Shown here piece after piece: positions 55,004 to 63,889 of a stretch of 64,000 bases of DNA. The DNA is taken from positions 60,621 to 124,620 of the forward strand of contig NZ_JAKHSK010000014.1 in NCBI RefSeq assembly GCF_023499215.1, in the 5' to 3' direction. The stretch is from Zunongwangia pacifica (GTDB lineage: Bacteria > Bacteroidota > Bacteroidia > Flavobacteriales > Flavobacteriaceae). A program made the translations under genes and the position numbers. The notes below the pieces were generated by a model. It was not told the DNA's origin and did no database searches. It saw nothing but the letters and a program-made list of their open reading frames with translations. Position 1 is the first letter of the stretch, and each line of letters opens with the position of its first letter.

Positions 55004-55021
55004 TCCCGATAGCTATCGGGA
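55004..55021. repeat. Mini-palindrome TCCCGATAGCTATCGGGA
   Basis: An 18-bp perfect palindrome between two genes. It has the same core as 52168-52185 and a decayed relative at 7967-7989. No terminator-like T-run follows. Confidence 0.6.
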
Positions 55022-55066
55022 TGCCTCTTGCGCTTGCCCCAGGGTTAATGATGCATCACGAATGGC

Positions 55067-55480
55067 TTACCAGTAAGCGCCTACTAAAAACGTCATTCTA
55101 ATGAAAGCAACAACACTTTCTGAAGTAAGCTGCAGCGGCGTTTGCAAATCGGTGACCTCTTCGTCGTCGATAAATACTACAAACAGGCCATCTTTAAAGC
55201 CTAAAAGGACATTGTCTATGGCTTCTTGCTCGTGGGCTAAATTTTTATTGTTGATTTCGCCAAATCCTATTTTTCCGCTTTCTGCCTGATCTTGAATTTC
55301 TGACGGACTTAGGAAACCGATGACATTGACTTCCAAACGTTTTTTATTGAAGGCTTCTACCTGATCTTTAACACAGGCTACTAACAGTTCTTCTAAGGTT
55401 TGTGGTGTTTTGGCTAAGCTTAAGGGTACTTTTTTTACTTTTTTCTTGCCTAGTTTTTTAAGCTGAAGGGTAATTTCCAT
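55067..55480 (-). CDS. Hypothetical protein downstream of DUF4132 gene
   Basis: A 137-residue protein starting MEITLQLKKLGKKKVKKVPL and containing FKDGLFVVFIDDEEVTDLQT. The basic N-terminus and acidic remainder suggest a partner-binding role. It is 110 bp downstream of the DUF4132 gene on the same strand, and similar small genes often sit there in Bacteroidota (from memory). Function is unknown. Confidence 0.6.
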   Translation of the reverse strand: MEITLQLKKLGKKKVKKVPLSLAKTPQTLEELLVACVKDQVEAFNKKRLEVNVIGFLSPSEIQDQAESGKIGFGEINNKNLAHEQEAIDNVLLGFKDGLFVVFIDDEEVTDLQTPLQLTSESVVAFIRMTFLVGAYW

Positions 55481-55590
55481 AGGTTATTTTTTGCGTTAGC
55501 GATTGCCGTGAAAAGCCCACAGTGCGTGAGCACGCGGACTTGTAACAGAAAGCGCGCCCCACGGGAGTGGGGAACGCCCTAATGCTGCTT

Positions 55591-58500
55591 TTATTTATTG
55601 ATTTGCGCTAAAATAGTTGGATCTTGAATTTTATGGTCTTCGGCCAGTAATTTCATTTTAGAAATAAGCTCGGCCGTTTTGGGATCGTCGTCTACAAAAG
55701 GTAAAAACATACGTCCGCGATGCTGACTGTGGACGGGCAGTATGGAAAGTGCCAGTCCGTTTTTGCTCACTTGCGCGCTTCCTAAATGAATGCTGTATTC
55801 GCCAAGTTTTCCTTTAATAAGGATATGGCGCTGCTTGACGGTGATGTTTTTAAGTTTAAATAGTTTTGCTGATTCCTGGGCCAGGGCGGCACGCATTTCC
55901 ATTGTGCTGTGGCTGGCTTCTGGATCTACGCCACCTACGTGGGCAACACTCACCACCAAATCGAGATCGCGCATAATTTCACTGAAAACCACCGGCGGAA
56001 TATCTGCAAGCGGAATGGGCTGATAGTCGGTTAACGAATGGAAACAAACTTCTTCTAAGGTGGGCGCTTCAACTTCAGAGGGTGAATACCAGTCGGCCAT
56101 CGCGTACATCGTCGCCATAAAGCCGCGTTGGTGATATACTTTTTGTAAGCCTTCATCGTGATTTACCGTCCACCCGCGGCCGCGTAATAATGCTACGGTT
56201 TTATTGGGTTGAATTTGGTGACCTTGGTAGCGTTTAGAGCGATAACTGGTTTCGCGTTCTTCCTGAGTTACCACATACAGCTCTCTAAATACTTGTTTAA
56301 AGGGTTGCACGATACGTTCGGCAAAGAGATGTTTTTGGTACACATCCCATTCTACAGTTTGGAAAAGGTGAGCGGGATGGGCAATGACCAACACTTCATC
56401 CTGGGTTAAGGAATGTGTTTTTCCTGAGGCATTGGTTAACTTGCCTTCGCTATAAAAACCGGTGATTCCTTTTTCTGGAGCGAACAGCACCAATTGCTGG
56501 AGCATCGCTTTTACAATGGGGTGTTGCATTAATTTATGAATCTCTGCCGCGGTAAATTCATCTTCATTCACCATCGCGTTTTCTAAGGATAATCGCGTTC
56601 TTTTATATTGCTGAGCGAGATAGGATTTATGTTCTTTTAAGGCGACGACTGCTTTTTCTTTTCGGTATTTCGCCGGAATTGATTTTAGGGGTTTCCCGGC
56701 TTTGTTGACTTGTATTGTGGCTTTGCCTAACTGGTTAATAACGAGTTTTAGTTGGGTTTCATCGAGCGTTAGCGTGGCATTTTCCATAATTTCCTGCGTG
56801 GCTTTGGCTTCCATCGCCCAGCTGAAGCGTACCCGGTCTTTAAATCCGGCATTTCTAGATAGGTTGTCTAAGCCAATTTCTACGGCTGCTTTTTCACTTT
56901 CCTGGCGTTGCGCCCCAAACTGCTTGCTTTCTTTTAAAAAGTCTTGCAACAGGTTGTAGCGTTTTAGTAAGTCTTTTTCGGGTACGGTTTTACTTAGCGG
57001 AATTAAGCCTAAGGCGCGCACATAATCTTTATCTCGTTTTTCTTTTATTTTCTTTAAGGTGGCGGTGATTTTTATTTCACCAAGCATTACGCTGGAATAT
57101 AATTTTACTTGTCGGTGTCCGTTTCCATCGGTAATATATTTGGACGCGTCGTGCAATAGTTTCCAGTTGGCTTTTCCTAAGTTTTTATACACGCGGTTAA
57201 ACCAGTCGATATCGATGGCTCCAATGGCAAAATCTGATTTTGGAATGTTTGAATACCGGGAAATAATGGTTTCTTTTTCGCTGCTCATATAATCTGAAGC
57301 GTGCGCCTGAAACCACCAAACGGCGTCTTCTAATTTTTCCAGGCCTAAATATTCACCTACAAAACCGGCCCATTGTGTGGCGTAACAGGCTAGTTCTATT
57401 AAGCGCTTTTTGGGGATTTTGGCTTCGTTGGCAAGGCTCACAAAATCGGCATAACTTTCTGCTTCGTTAGGGATACTTTTCTTAAGAATGGCGCTGAATT
57501 TTGTTTTCTTACTATCGCTGTAATAGCTATAGCCGCGCTCAAAATTTTCTTTTCCTAAGCGTTGTAAGACTTCAAATACATAATGAATTCCGTTTACCGT
57601 GTGGATGCTCGAAATATAATCTGTGGCTTCCGTAGCGATATCGCCGCGTTCTAATTCTACTTGTAACAGGTTGGTTTTAAGTGGTAAAAACACGTGTGAG
57701 GGCACTGGATTTTTAGGAATATCGCCCCGACGTACGCGGTAATTGTTGGCACCGTCTATAATGGACATTAACTCGCCAGAATAAAGTGCCTGAAATAGTA
57801 GATCGTCCTCATTGATTAAATTGTTTTGATACAATTTAATGGTCGCTTCTATTTCTGGTAGGGGCATCTCTCTGGGATTTTTTGCTTTTTGGGCTGCCAC
57901 GTTTTGCAGTTGGGTAACCGGATTAGGGAAACCAATGTATTGGGCGGTAAGGTACAGGTGTAAATCCCAATATTTTTTAAGTTGATCCAGACTGGCACTT
58001 TCTAATTGATTTTGAGATAAGGTCCCAAAAAACTGGGCGATTATTTTTGTCCAATTTGAAGTGTTTAGGGTGTATTGAGAGTGTTTGAAGCTTTTCTTTT
58101 TTAAGGCGTCAGGAAAATTAGCAATGGCATCTTCCAGCAGGTCTAATTTAAAATTGATAAGGTTAGGCCTATCGCCATACACCCGAATCAGGCTTTTTAA
58201 GATGGTTAAATACGAGCGGTTTTTCCCGTAATAGGAATTGGCACTGTAATCTAAGGCCAATGCTTTTAAATTGGGAATGTATTGTTTTATAAAGGGAATG
58301 AGCTTGCCGTAAGTTCCATACGGATTGGTATTCGCGATAAACCGAATGGCCATATATAGTTCGTAATCGTTTAATTTGCTCATTTCATACCAATCGATCC
58401 ATAGGTTTGCCAACGGTAGGTTATGGAGTTCTTCTACCGGGGTAGGGTCTTCTAATTCTTTAATTTGAAAGATTCCCTGATCGAGTAATGTGGTCTTGAT

Positions 58501-60582
58501 TTCGCCCTGATAGCCTTCTCGCTGGTATTCGTAATGGCGATTTTCGTGGAATAGGGCGATTAATTTATTGATGGCTGAAACTATTTTATCGGCATCTATA
58601 AACGCATTTAATTTGAAGGCTTTTTCTGAAGAAAGCACAATCCCCAGTTTATCGAAAAGGTTGGTTTTGCTTTTAAATTTTGCCTGTGGAATATAAAGAT
58701 CACTAAGGTTTTCATAATCTACTGCGCCAAACCCATTACTAAAACTATGGGTGTTTGAGGTTTTAGAAAATTTATCCAGAAAAACCTGTTCGTTTTTGGT
58801 GTGTTTTGGTCGCTCTTTATAGCTTTCTATTTCTTGGTGGATAAACTCGGGATATTTTTGATCGCTATCTAAAATGGATAAAATCTCAAGCCCGGCTAAA
58901 CGCTGATCGACATTTTTGGAATGTATTAAACTTTGCGTCGTGGTTTGCAAGGTGTCTTGTGGCTGATGCACGATCAATGCGATTAATGCGGAACGTAAAT
59001 GTTTACTTTTACGGCTTAGCAATTCTTCGGCCAGTGTTAGTTCTTCTTCATATAAGGGCATTACATAAAATAGCTGAATCCCGGTATTCATTACCGATTC
59101 ATTTCGGTTTTTAATGGCCTGGTGGGCTAATTTGCGTTTCCAGGAGCCGGGTTCGTAATCGAACGCGGCCTGGGGTTTTGGAATATTGTTTTTGCCAAAA
59201 TAATAGCGATAGGTATTTGGAAAAACTTTACGAATGTAATTTTCCCTATAAACAGAGGGCAACAAATCGATATCATCGGCCAGCAAGGCGAGTTGTTCTT
59301 CGTTGCCGTTATTGATTAGGAAATTATAAAACGAGTCTGAAGTGGGCTGAAAGTCATACCAGGAGAATATTTGCCCTATTTTTTGTGGTTTGCCGTTGTC
59401 TATAGATTGGGCTACTTCAAAAATGCGCTTAAATATTTCATTATCCAGTTCTATTTGGGGTAAGCTTAAAATGACCCAATGATCGATGGCGGGATCTTTC
59501 CCCAGTTCTTTTTTAAAATAGTCGACAATAGAATAATTGGTGCGTTGTGTTTTAGAAACAAAATAGAGGGCTACTAATTTTGCATTCCGATTCTCGGTAG
59601 TATAGACCAGGTTTAAGGCTTTTTGATTGGCGATATCTACATCCTTAATTCCCACTGCCCAAAGGGCGACATAGATTTCGATGTTGTCTTTACTTTGGAG
59701 TAATTCTTCAATAGTACTATGGTCACCAATCAGTTTTTCGGCAAGTTGTAAAATTCGATTCACGGTGGCTTTTTTGGGGGCTTCCCAATTGAACCCGAAC
59801 CATACATTTATGGCTCGTACCACGCTACTAAAACGGGCTAAATCATTTTCTAAAATAAGGTTGATCATATATTTTAGCGCGCCTAAATGGGTTTCATCCA
59901 GGGTTTCTAAAATGCTTTGCCGTAAACCTTCCTGTCGCTGTGCGGCCAGTAATAAATTGCCTACCAGCTCCCAGTTTTTTTCTTTGTCGCTAATTAACAG
60001 CGCTTTAATAAGATCGTGGCTTACGCCGCCTATTTCGTCTTCGCCCTGAATAATATCATCTACAACCTCATTTACAAGTTCTGGTTGATGTACCAAAATA
60101 GCAGCGAAAAAGTAACTGTTTCCGCGATCGTAATAGGTGCTGTATTGCAATTGTTCTTTAATGGATAGCCCTCCCATCCCTAAGCGGCTTAGGTTTAGAA
60201 AGCGTTTAAATAGGTTTACTTTTTTATTTAGCAGCTCAAAAGTGGGCTTGGAACGAAAGGCTTTTCTAGAATAGCCTTCCTGGTAGGGAAGGGTGGTTAT
60301 TAGATTCCACATCGCTCCTAAATACGGCGCCTGAACTGGGCCAAATAACAGGACGCCTAATTTCATCCCCTCATCGCTAAACCAGGGATTCATCGTTTCT
60401 GGAGCGTCAAAGCTTTCTAATAAATCGTACGTAGAATAGTAATTATACTTATCCTTTTGGATGTTGGCAAGTACCCAACCTAGTTTTTGGTAAGGTGCTG
60501 AAAAGGGTTTGAAATCTTCTTTTTTTAGCGTGTTCTTTTTAAAAGAAGCTACATATTTTTGGGCCTGATCTGAGGGTATCAT
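55591..60582 (-). CDS. Giant DUF4132-domain protein (MolR/YehI-like)
   Basis: A 1663-residue cytoplasmic protein. The first 1000 residues are helical repeats of HEAT/armadillo style (for example LLSRKSKHLRSALIALIVHQ). The DUF4132 region lies around 1150-1450. The C-terminal domain (LIKGKLGEYSIHLGSAQVSK, then GRMFLPFVDDDPKTAELISK and AEDHKIQDPTIL) matches the DUF7737-type end of this family. E. coli YehI/MolR relatives are encoded with a MoxR ATPase and a VWA protein and are suspected conflict or stress systems. Here the VWA genes are in other parts of the window. Confidence 0.82.
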   Translation of the reverse strand: MIPSDQAQKYVASFKKNTLKKEDFKPFSAPYQKLGWVLANIQKDKYNYYSTYDLLESFDAPETMNPWFSDEGMKLGVLLFGPVQAPYLGAMWNLITTLPYQEGYSRKAFRSKPTFELLNKKVNLFKRFLNLSRLGMGGLSIKEQLQYSTYYDRGNSYFFAAILVHQPELVNEVVDDIIQGEDEIGGVSHDLIKALLISDKEKNWELVGNLLLAAQRQEGLRQSILETLDETHLGALKYMINLILENDLARFSSVVRAINVWFGFNWEAPKKATVNRILQLAEKLIGDHSTIEELLQSKDNIEIYVALWAVGIKDVDIANQKALNLVYTTENRNAKLVALYFVSKTQRTNYSIVDYFKKELGKDPAIDHWVILSLPQIELDNEIFKRIFEVAQSIDNGKPQKIGQIFSWYDFQPTSDSFYNFLINNGNEEQLALLADDIDLLPSVYRENYIRKVFPNTYRYYFGKNNIPKPQAAFDYEPGSWKRKLAHQAIKNRNESVMNTGIQLFYVMPLYEEELTLAEELLSRKSKHLRSALIALIVHQPQDTLQTTTQSLIHSKNVDQRLAGLEILSILDSDQKYPEFIHQEIESYKERPKHTKNEQVFLDKFSKTSNTHSFSNGFGAVDYENLSDLYIPQAKFKSKTNLFDKLGIVLSSEKAFKLNAFIDADKIVSAINKLIALFHENRHYEYQREGYQGEIKTTLLDQGIFQIKELEDPTPVEELHNLPLANLWIDWYEMSKLNDYELYMAIRFIANTNPYGTYGKLIPFIKQYIPNLKALALDYSANSYYGKNRSYLTILKSLIRVYGDRPNLINFKLDLLEDAIANFPDALKKKSFKHSQYTLNTSNWTKIIAQFFGTLSQNQLESASLDQLKKYWDLHLYLTAQYIGFPNPVTQLQNVAAQKAKNPREMPLPEIEATIKLYQNNLINEDDLLFQALYSGELMSIIDGANNYRVRRGDIPKNPVPSHVFLPLKTNLLQVELERGDIATEATDYISSIHTVNGIHYVFEVLQRLGKENFERGYSYYSDSKKTKFSAILKKSIPNEAESYADFVSLANEAKIPKKRLIELACYATQWAGFVGEYLGLEKLEDAVWWFQAHASDYMSSEKETIISRYSNIPKSDFAIGAIDIDWFNRVYKNLGKANWKLLHDASKYITDGNGHRQVKLYSSVMLGEIKITATLKKIKEKRDKDYVRALGLIPLSKTVPEKDLLKRYNLLQDFLKESKQFGAQRQESEKAAVEIGLDNLSRNAGFKDRVRFSWAMEAKATQEIMENATLTLDETQLKLVINQLGKATIQVNKAGKPLKSIPAKYRKEKAVVALKEHKSYLAQQYKRTRLSLENAMVNEDEFTAAEIHKLMQHPIVKAMLQQLVLFAPEKGITGFYSEGKLTNASGKTHSLTQDEVLVIAHPAHLFQTVEWDVYQKHLFAERIVQPFKQVFRELYVVTQEERETSYRSKRYQGHQIQPNKTVALLRGRGWTVNHDEGLQKVYHQRGFMATMYAMADWYSPSEVEAPTLEEVCFHSLTDYQPIPLADIPPVVFSEIMRDLDLVVSVAHVGGVDPEASHSTMEMRAALAQESAKLFKLKNITVKQRHILIKGKLGEYSIHLGSAQVSKNGLALSILPVHSQHRGRMFLPFVDDDPKTAELISKMKLLAEDHKIQDPTILAQINK

Positions 60583-60904
60583 ATTCGAAACTATTTTACA
60601 TTGTTTTTTAATAAAAGTGGCTTATCGACTTTGTATCTAAGCCTGGTGGTTAAAAAATTACTGCTAAAAAAAATCAGTAAATAATTTGTAGCAAGATACC
60701 CTCCTTATTTTTTAATTTCCTCCCTGTTTTTGGGGATATTTTTTTGGGGAAAAGCAAGGGTTTTGGGGGATGGTATTTTGAGGGGGGAGTTACTGCACCA
60801 ATAACGATTGAAGACAAATTAGCTTAAAGAAAAACTATGGATTGAATGTTCCTGATTATCATTATTTAAAGACGTTCAAATAAATTATGGACTTGCAACA
60901 AAAA
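60583..60904. other. Upstream region of DUF4132 gene with G-runs
   Basis: No gene is seen in this 322-bp gap. On the plus strand five G-runs occur at 60732-60735, 60746-60749, 60758-60760, 60765-60769 and 60782-60787, unusual in this AT-rich DNA, and could form a G-quadruplex. The region must hold the promoter of the DUF4132 gene, but no clear TAnnTTTG was picked out. Confidence 0.45.
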
Positions 60905-60925
60905 ACTGGACTTTAAGTTGAGTGA

Positions 60926-61598
60926 CTATGCTGCTAGTTTTTGATTATACATATCTATTTCAAATTCTTTAATGGTTCTGTTTCCTAAATAAGAATGTCT
61001 TCTTCTAGTATTGTACCAGGTTTCTATCCACTGAAAGATAGATAACTCTGCCTGTGATCTAAGCTTGTACTTATGCCAATATACCCACTCTACTTTTAGA
61101 GATTTAAAAAAGGATTCCGCCACGGCATTGTCCCAGCAGTTTCCTTTCCGACTCATAGATTGTTTTACCAGGCCATTATAGCTTTTAAGTAGATTGGTAA
61201 ATCTTTGGCTGGCATATTGAATACCTTGGTCTGAATGGAATATCAAAGGTTGCGTGAGTGTCGCATTTTTAATAGCCATCCGCCAAGCTTTTATAACAGT
61301 ATCCTCGGTATTTAGGGTATCACTTAAAGCCCAAAGCTTTCAATTCAGCTTTTATTCTCGGAGCTCCATAGTTCTGGTGACTATCTTCAAATATATCTTT
61401 GATTAATGAAGAGAGCTTCTGATTTTCTTTCCAAAGGGTGCTGGGACCAGATTTCAACCAGTGGTAATAACCGCTTTTACTCACGGCTAACATAGTGCAC
61501 ATCTTCTCAACAGGAAATTTCATACGATGCTGTTTTATGAACCTGTATTTTTCTTGTCGCTCGCGGAAAACCTGCCAGCCGGCAGGCTGGGATGCCAA
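60926..61598 (-). pseudogene. IS3 orfB transposase remnant (middle deleted)
   Basis: The N-terminal part (FRERQEKYRFIKQHRMKF, YGAPRIKAELKALGFK) runs to a stop at 61320. The C-terminal part resumes in another frame at TLNTEDTVIKAWRMAI and continues LIFHSDQGIQYASQRF, GNCWDNAVAESFFKSL and WYNTRRRHSYLG. About 90 codons holding the first catalytic Asp (VSDITYI-type) are gone. The glutamate of DDE (AVAESFF) remains. The enzyme is dead. Confidence 0.85.
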
Positions 61599-61869
61599 TC
61601 GCCTTTTTTAAGATATCACGTTCTAATTCGGCTTCTTTAAGCTGTTTCTTTAAACGAGCTATCTCTTTTTGTTCATCGGTCATTTTAGGATTACCCCGAC
61701 CGGGAAAACTATTTTTACCATAATTCTTTTGCTCTTTACGCCACCGGTAAAGAACAGCAGGTAAGATATCCAAGTTTTCACAAACCTGTGCTACACTGAC
61801 TTTGGCATAACTTAATTCTACTGCTTTTTGCTTAAACTCTAAGGTGTAATGTTTGGCTTTACGTCTCAT
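61507..61869 (-). pseudogene. IS3 orfA (helix-turn-helix), 3' end altered by a mini-palindrome
   Basis: From MRRKAKHYTLEFKQKAVELS the protein shows the usual orfA helix-turn-helix (SVAQVCENLDILPAVLYRWR) and leucine-zipper part (IARLKKQLKEAELERDILKK). At 61571-61590 the palindrome CCTGCCAGCCGGCAGGCTGG breaks the region where orfA should end and orfB begin, giving the odd tail IPACRLAGFPRATRK. The -1 frameshift zone is probably lost. The start was set at 61869; an ATG at 61893 is also in frame. Confidence 0.75.
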
Positions 61870-62169
61870 AATTGCTAAGTTAACAACTTGCAATAATATT
61901 CATTCAACTCTATGTCCAGTCTAATGTAGTAATTCCAGCTATTCTTTTGAAATCGATAGTGAACTAGGTCAACTATTATTTGAGTAAATATAAAAGCACA
62001 AAAAATCTGTCCAACTCAAATTCAATTTATTGTATAAAAATTGTAATTTTAGAAACCAAGAAAGAAAACAGTAAGCCGACAAGTTCGTGTTCCTACTCCC
62101 GAAACCTAATATATTCCAAACCTTTCGATGTAATCTAAACAACTTAAAAGCTAAAAAACTGACTAAAAT

Positions 62170-62508
62170 ATGAAATTAGTAACCTATTGCAAGTGCTGTA
62201 AAAAAGATATAAGAATTAAATCTAGCGCTGCTACTCGACCAGATTTACAAATGGAAAAAGGAGATGAATTCAGCGTGAATTGCCAAAATTGTGGTAAGGT
62301 TGAAAAGAAACTCGTGAATGACATTAAAGCAGAACCAAACAACACAATGATTCTTATCGGAGTCGGAATTGGAATTATTGCAACAATTGTTTTATGGGGT
62401 TTCTTTGGAGCAATCGGAACTGTAAGTGTAATTATTCCATTACTTTTTTGGTATCAACAAATGGATGCAACAAAAGGATTTAACTCATATATGATAAAAC
62501 GGAAATAA
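62170..62508 (+). CDS. Hypothetical zinc-ribbon membrane protein
   Basis: A 112-residue protein. An N-terminal zinc-ribbon-like part has four-plus cysteines (YCKCCKKD and NCQNCGKVEKK). Two hydrophobic segments follow (MILIGVGIGIIATIVLWGFF, then TVSVIIPLLFWY). The rest is short. No family was recognised. It stands alone between an IS3 remnant and a gene-free stretch. Confidence 0.6.
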   Translation: MKLVTYCKCCKKDIRIKSSAATRPDLQMEKGDEFSVNCQNCGKVEKKLVNDIKAEPNNTMILIGVGIGIIATIVLWGFFGAIGTVSVIIPLLFWYQQMDATKGFNSYMIKRK

Positions 62509-62964
62509 AGTTGTGCTGGAATTATAATCTTGAACCGAAAAACAGATTCTAAATACTATTATTAAAGTTAAAATTTATTTGCTCAGCCCCTCTAATTTTA
62601 AATAGTACAGCTTATCGGGAGGAGATCAATTCTATTTTAAAGTGAATTTTATTGGGATACGTTAGGTCTAGCCTATTTAATAGTAGTTTATTTATTAAGA
62701 TTAAAAATTAACAGAATTTCTGTTCCTGAAGCTCCTTATAAATCATAGTTTTTCAATATATCTTTTCTAGATCGAAATTAGTTTTAATATATCTAGGTCT
62801 TACTAAAACACCTATATACCACAAATAATGAAATTTATACGAACATAGCTATAAAAGCTTTTTTTAAAATTAAAAAATGCGTTAGATTAGCAGATAAATA
62901 AATACGAAAGAGGAATAAATGTAATTAATTTATACTCTCATTATCACACATTAAACAATCAAAA
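62509..62964. other. Gene-free AT-rich region
   Basis: This 456-bp stretch has no ORF with coding character on either strand and no repeat or hairpin that could be supported. It presumably holds the promoter of the 304-residue gene. Nothing else is seen. Confidence 0.5.
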
Positions 62965-63879
62965 ATGACAGCAATTATTTTCGAAATCCTTGTATTTTTT
63001 ATTTACGCAGCTTTGATAGCTGGACTTATAAAACCCTCCTTAATAATGAGATGGAGTAAAAACCCCACAAGACTAAAAGTATTAGGCCTTTGGCTAGTTT
63101 CATTAATAATTGTTCCAATTTTGGCTGTTATAATAATAGATGACGAAGACTTGACTGAAGACAAAATCGAAATTGCAGCCGAAAACATAAAGAACGAAAA
63201 CTATTCCGACGCTATTAATTCTCTTTCAGAAATAAAATCCGACGATCCCCTATATTCTGAAGCTAGAGTGCTAATTAATGAAGCAGATAGTTTAAATAAA
63301 ATTGTACTCGAAAAGGAAAGACTTATTAAAGAAGCTGAAGAAGAAAAAACGGCTGAAGAAGAAAAATTAAAACTAAAAGAACAACTTAAGCGAGAATTAG
63401 CTTCAATAAATGAAGGCATTGACTTTACATCTTATCGCGGAACTGTTGACGCCATAAAAATGGAAATTGTATTTTTTGGATCTTGGGCTAAAATTATAAA
63501 AAAAGGTGAAGATTCTGATGATCCAGAAATGCAAAAACTGGCTGAACAACTTAAGGCTAAAGTTATAAATATTCAGGAAAAAGAATTCCCAAAACTTAGA
63601 AAAGATTATGCGGAAGTTATAGCAGAAATTATGTGGGAACACGATATTTATGTAACTCCCAGTGGAAATGGAAACCGCTATTTAAATTTTACAGGAGGTA
63701 TTTTCTCAGCAAACAAGAACAAAAAGGATTTTCAAGAACAGCTTAAAGACATTCCTACGATGTTTCGATTTAAACAGACGAGATATAGATGGTATAAAGG
63801 GGCTGACGAGTATACGTATTATACAACTTACGAAGGGAAAGATTCTGATTTAGTAGAATTGAATAATACATTTTTATAA
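62965..63879 (+). CDS. Hypothetical membrane protein with coiled coil
   Basis: A 304-residue protein. Two N-terminal membrane helices (about 5-25 and 38-58, LWLVSLIIVPILAVIIID) are followed by a short TPR-like stretch (AAENIKNENYSDAINSLSEI) and a coiled coil of E/K-rich heptads (about 110-150). A globular C-terminal domain includes GIDFTSYRGTVDAIKMEIVF and RFKQTRYRWYKGADEYTYY. Related membrane-plus-tail proteins occur in Bacteroidota, but no function is known. Confidence 0.6.
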   Translation: MTAIIFEILVFFIYAALIAGLIKPSLIMRWSKNPTRLKVLGLWLVSLIIVPILAVIIIDDEDLTEDKIEIAAENIKNENYSDAINSLSEIKSDDPLYSEARVLINEADSLNKIVLEKERLIKEAEEEKTAEEEKLKLKEQLKRELASINEGIDFTSYRGTVDAIKMEIVFFGSWAKIIKKGEDSDDPEMQKLAEQLKAKVINIQEKEFPKLRKDYAEVIAEIMWEHDIYVTPSGNGNRYLNFTGGIFSANKNKKDFQEQLKDIPTMFRFKQTRYRWYKGADEYTYYTTYEGKDSDLVELNNTFL

Positions 63880-63889
63880 TTGAACTCGT

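Larger units (their letters stand above)
60905..61920 (-). mobile_element. IS3-family (IS150-like) element with internal deletion
   Basis: The ends ACTGGACTTTAAGTTGAGTG and CATTCAACTCTATGTCCAGT are imperfect inverted repeats. The total of 1016 bp is roughly 300 bp short of the usual size, which matches a deletion inside orfB. No direct target repeat is obvious. The element can no longer move by itself. Confidence 0.8.
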
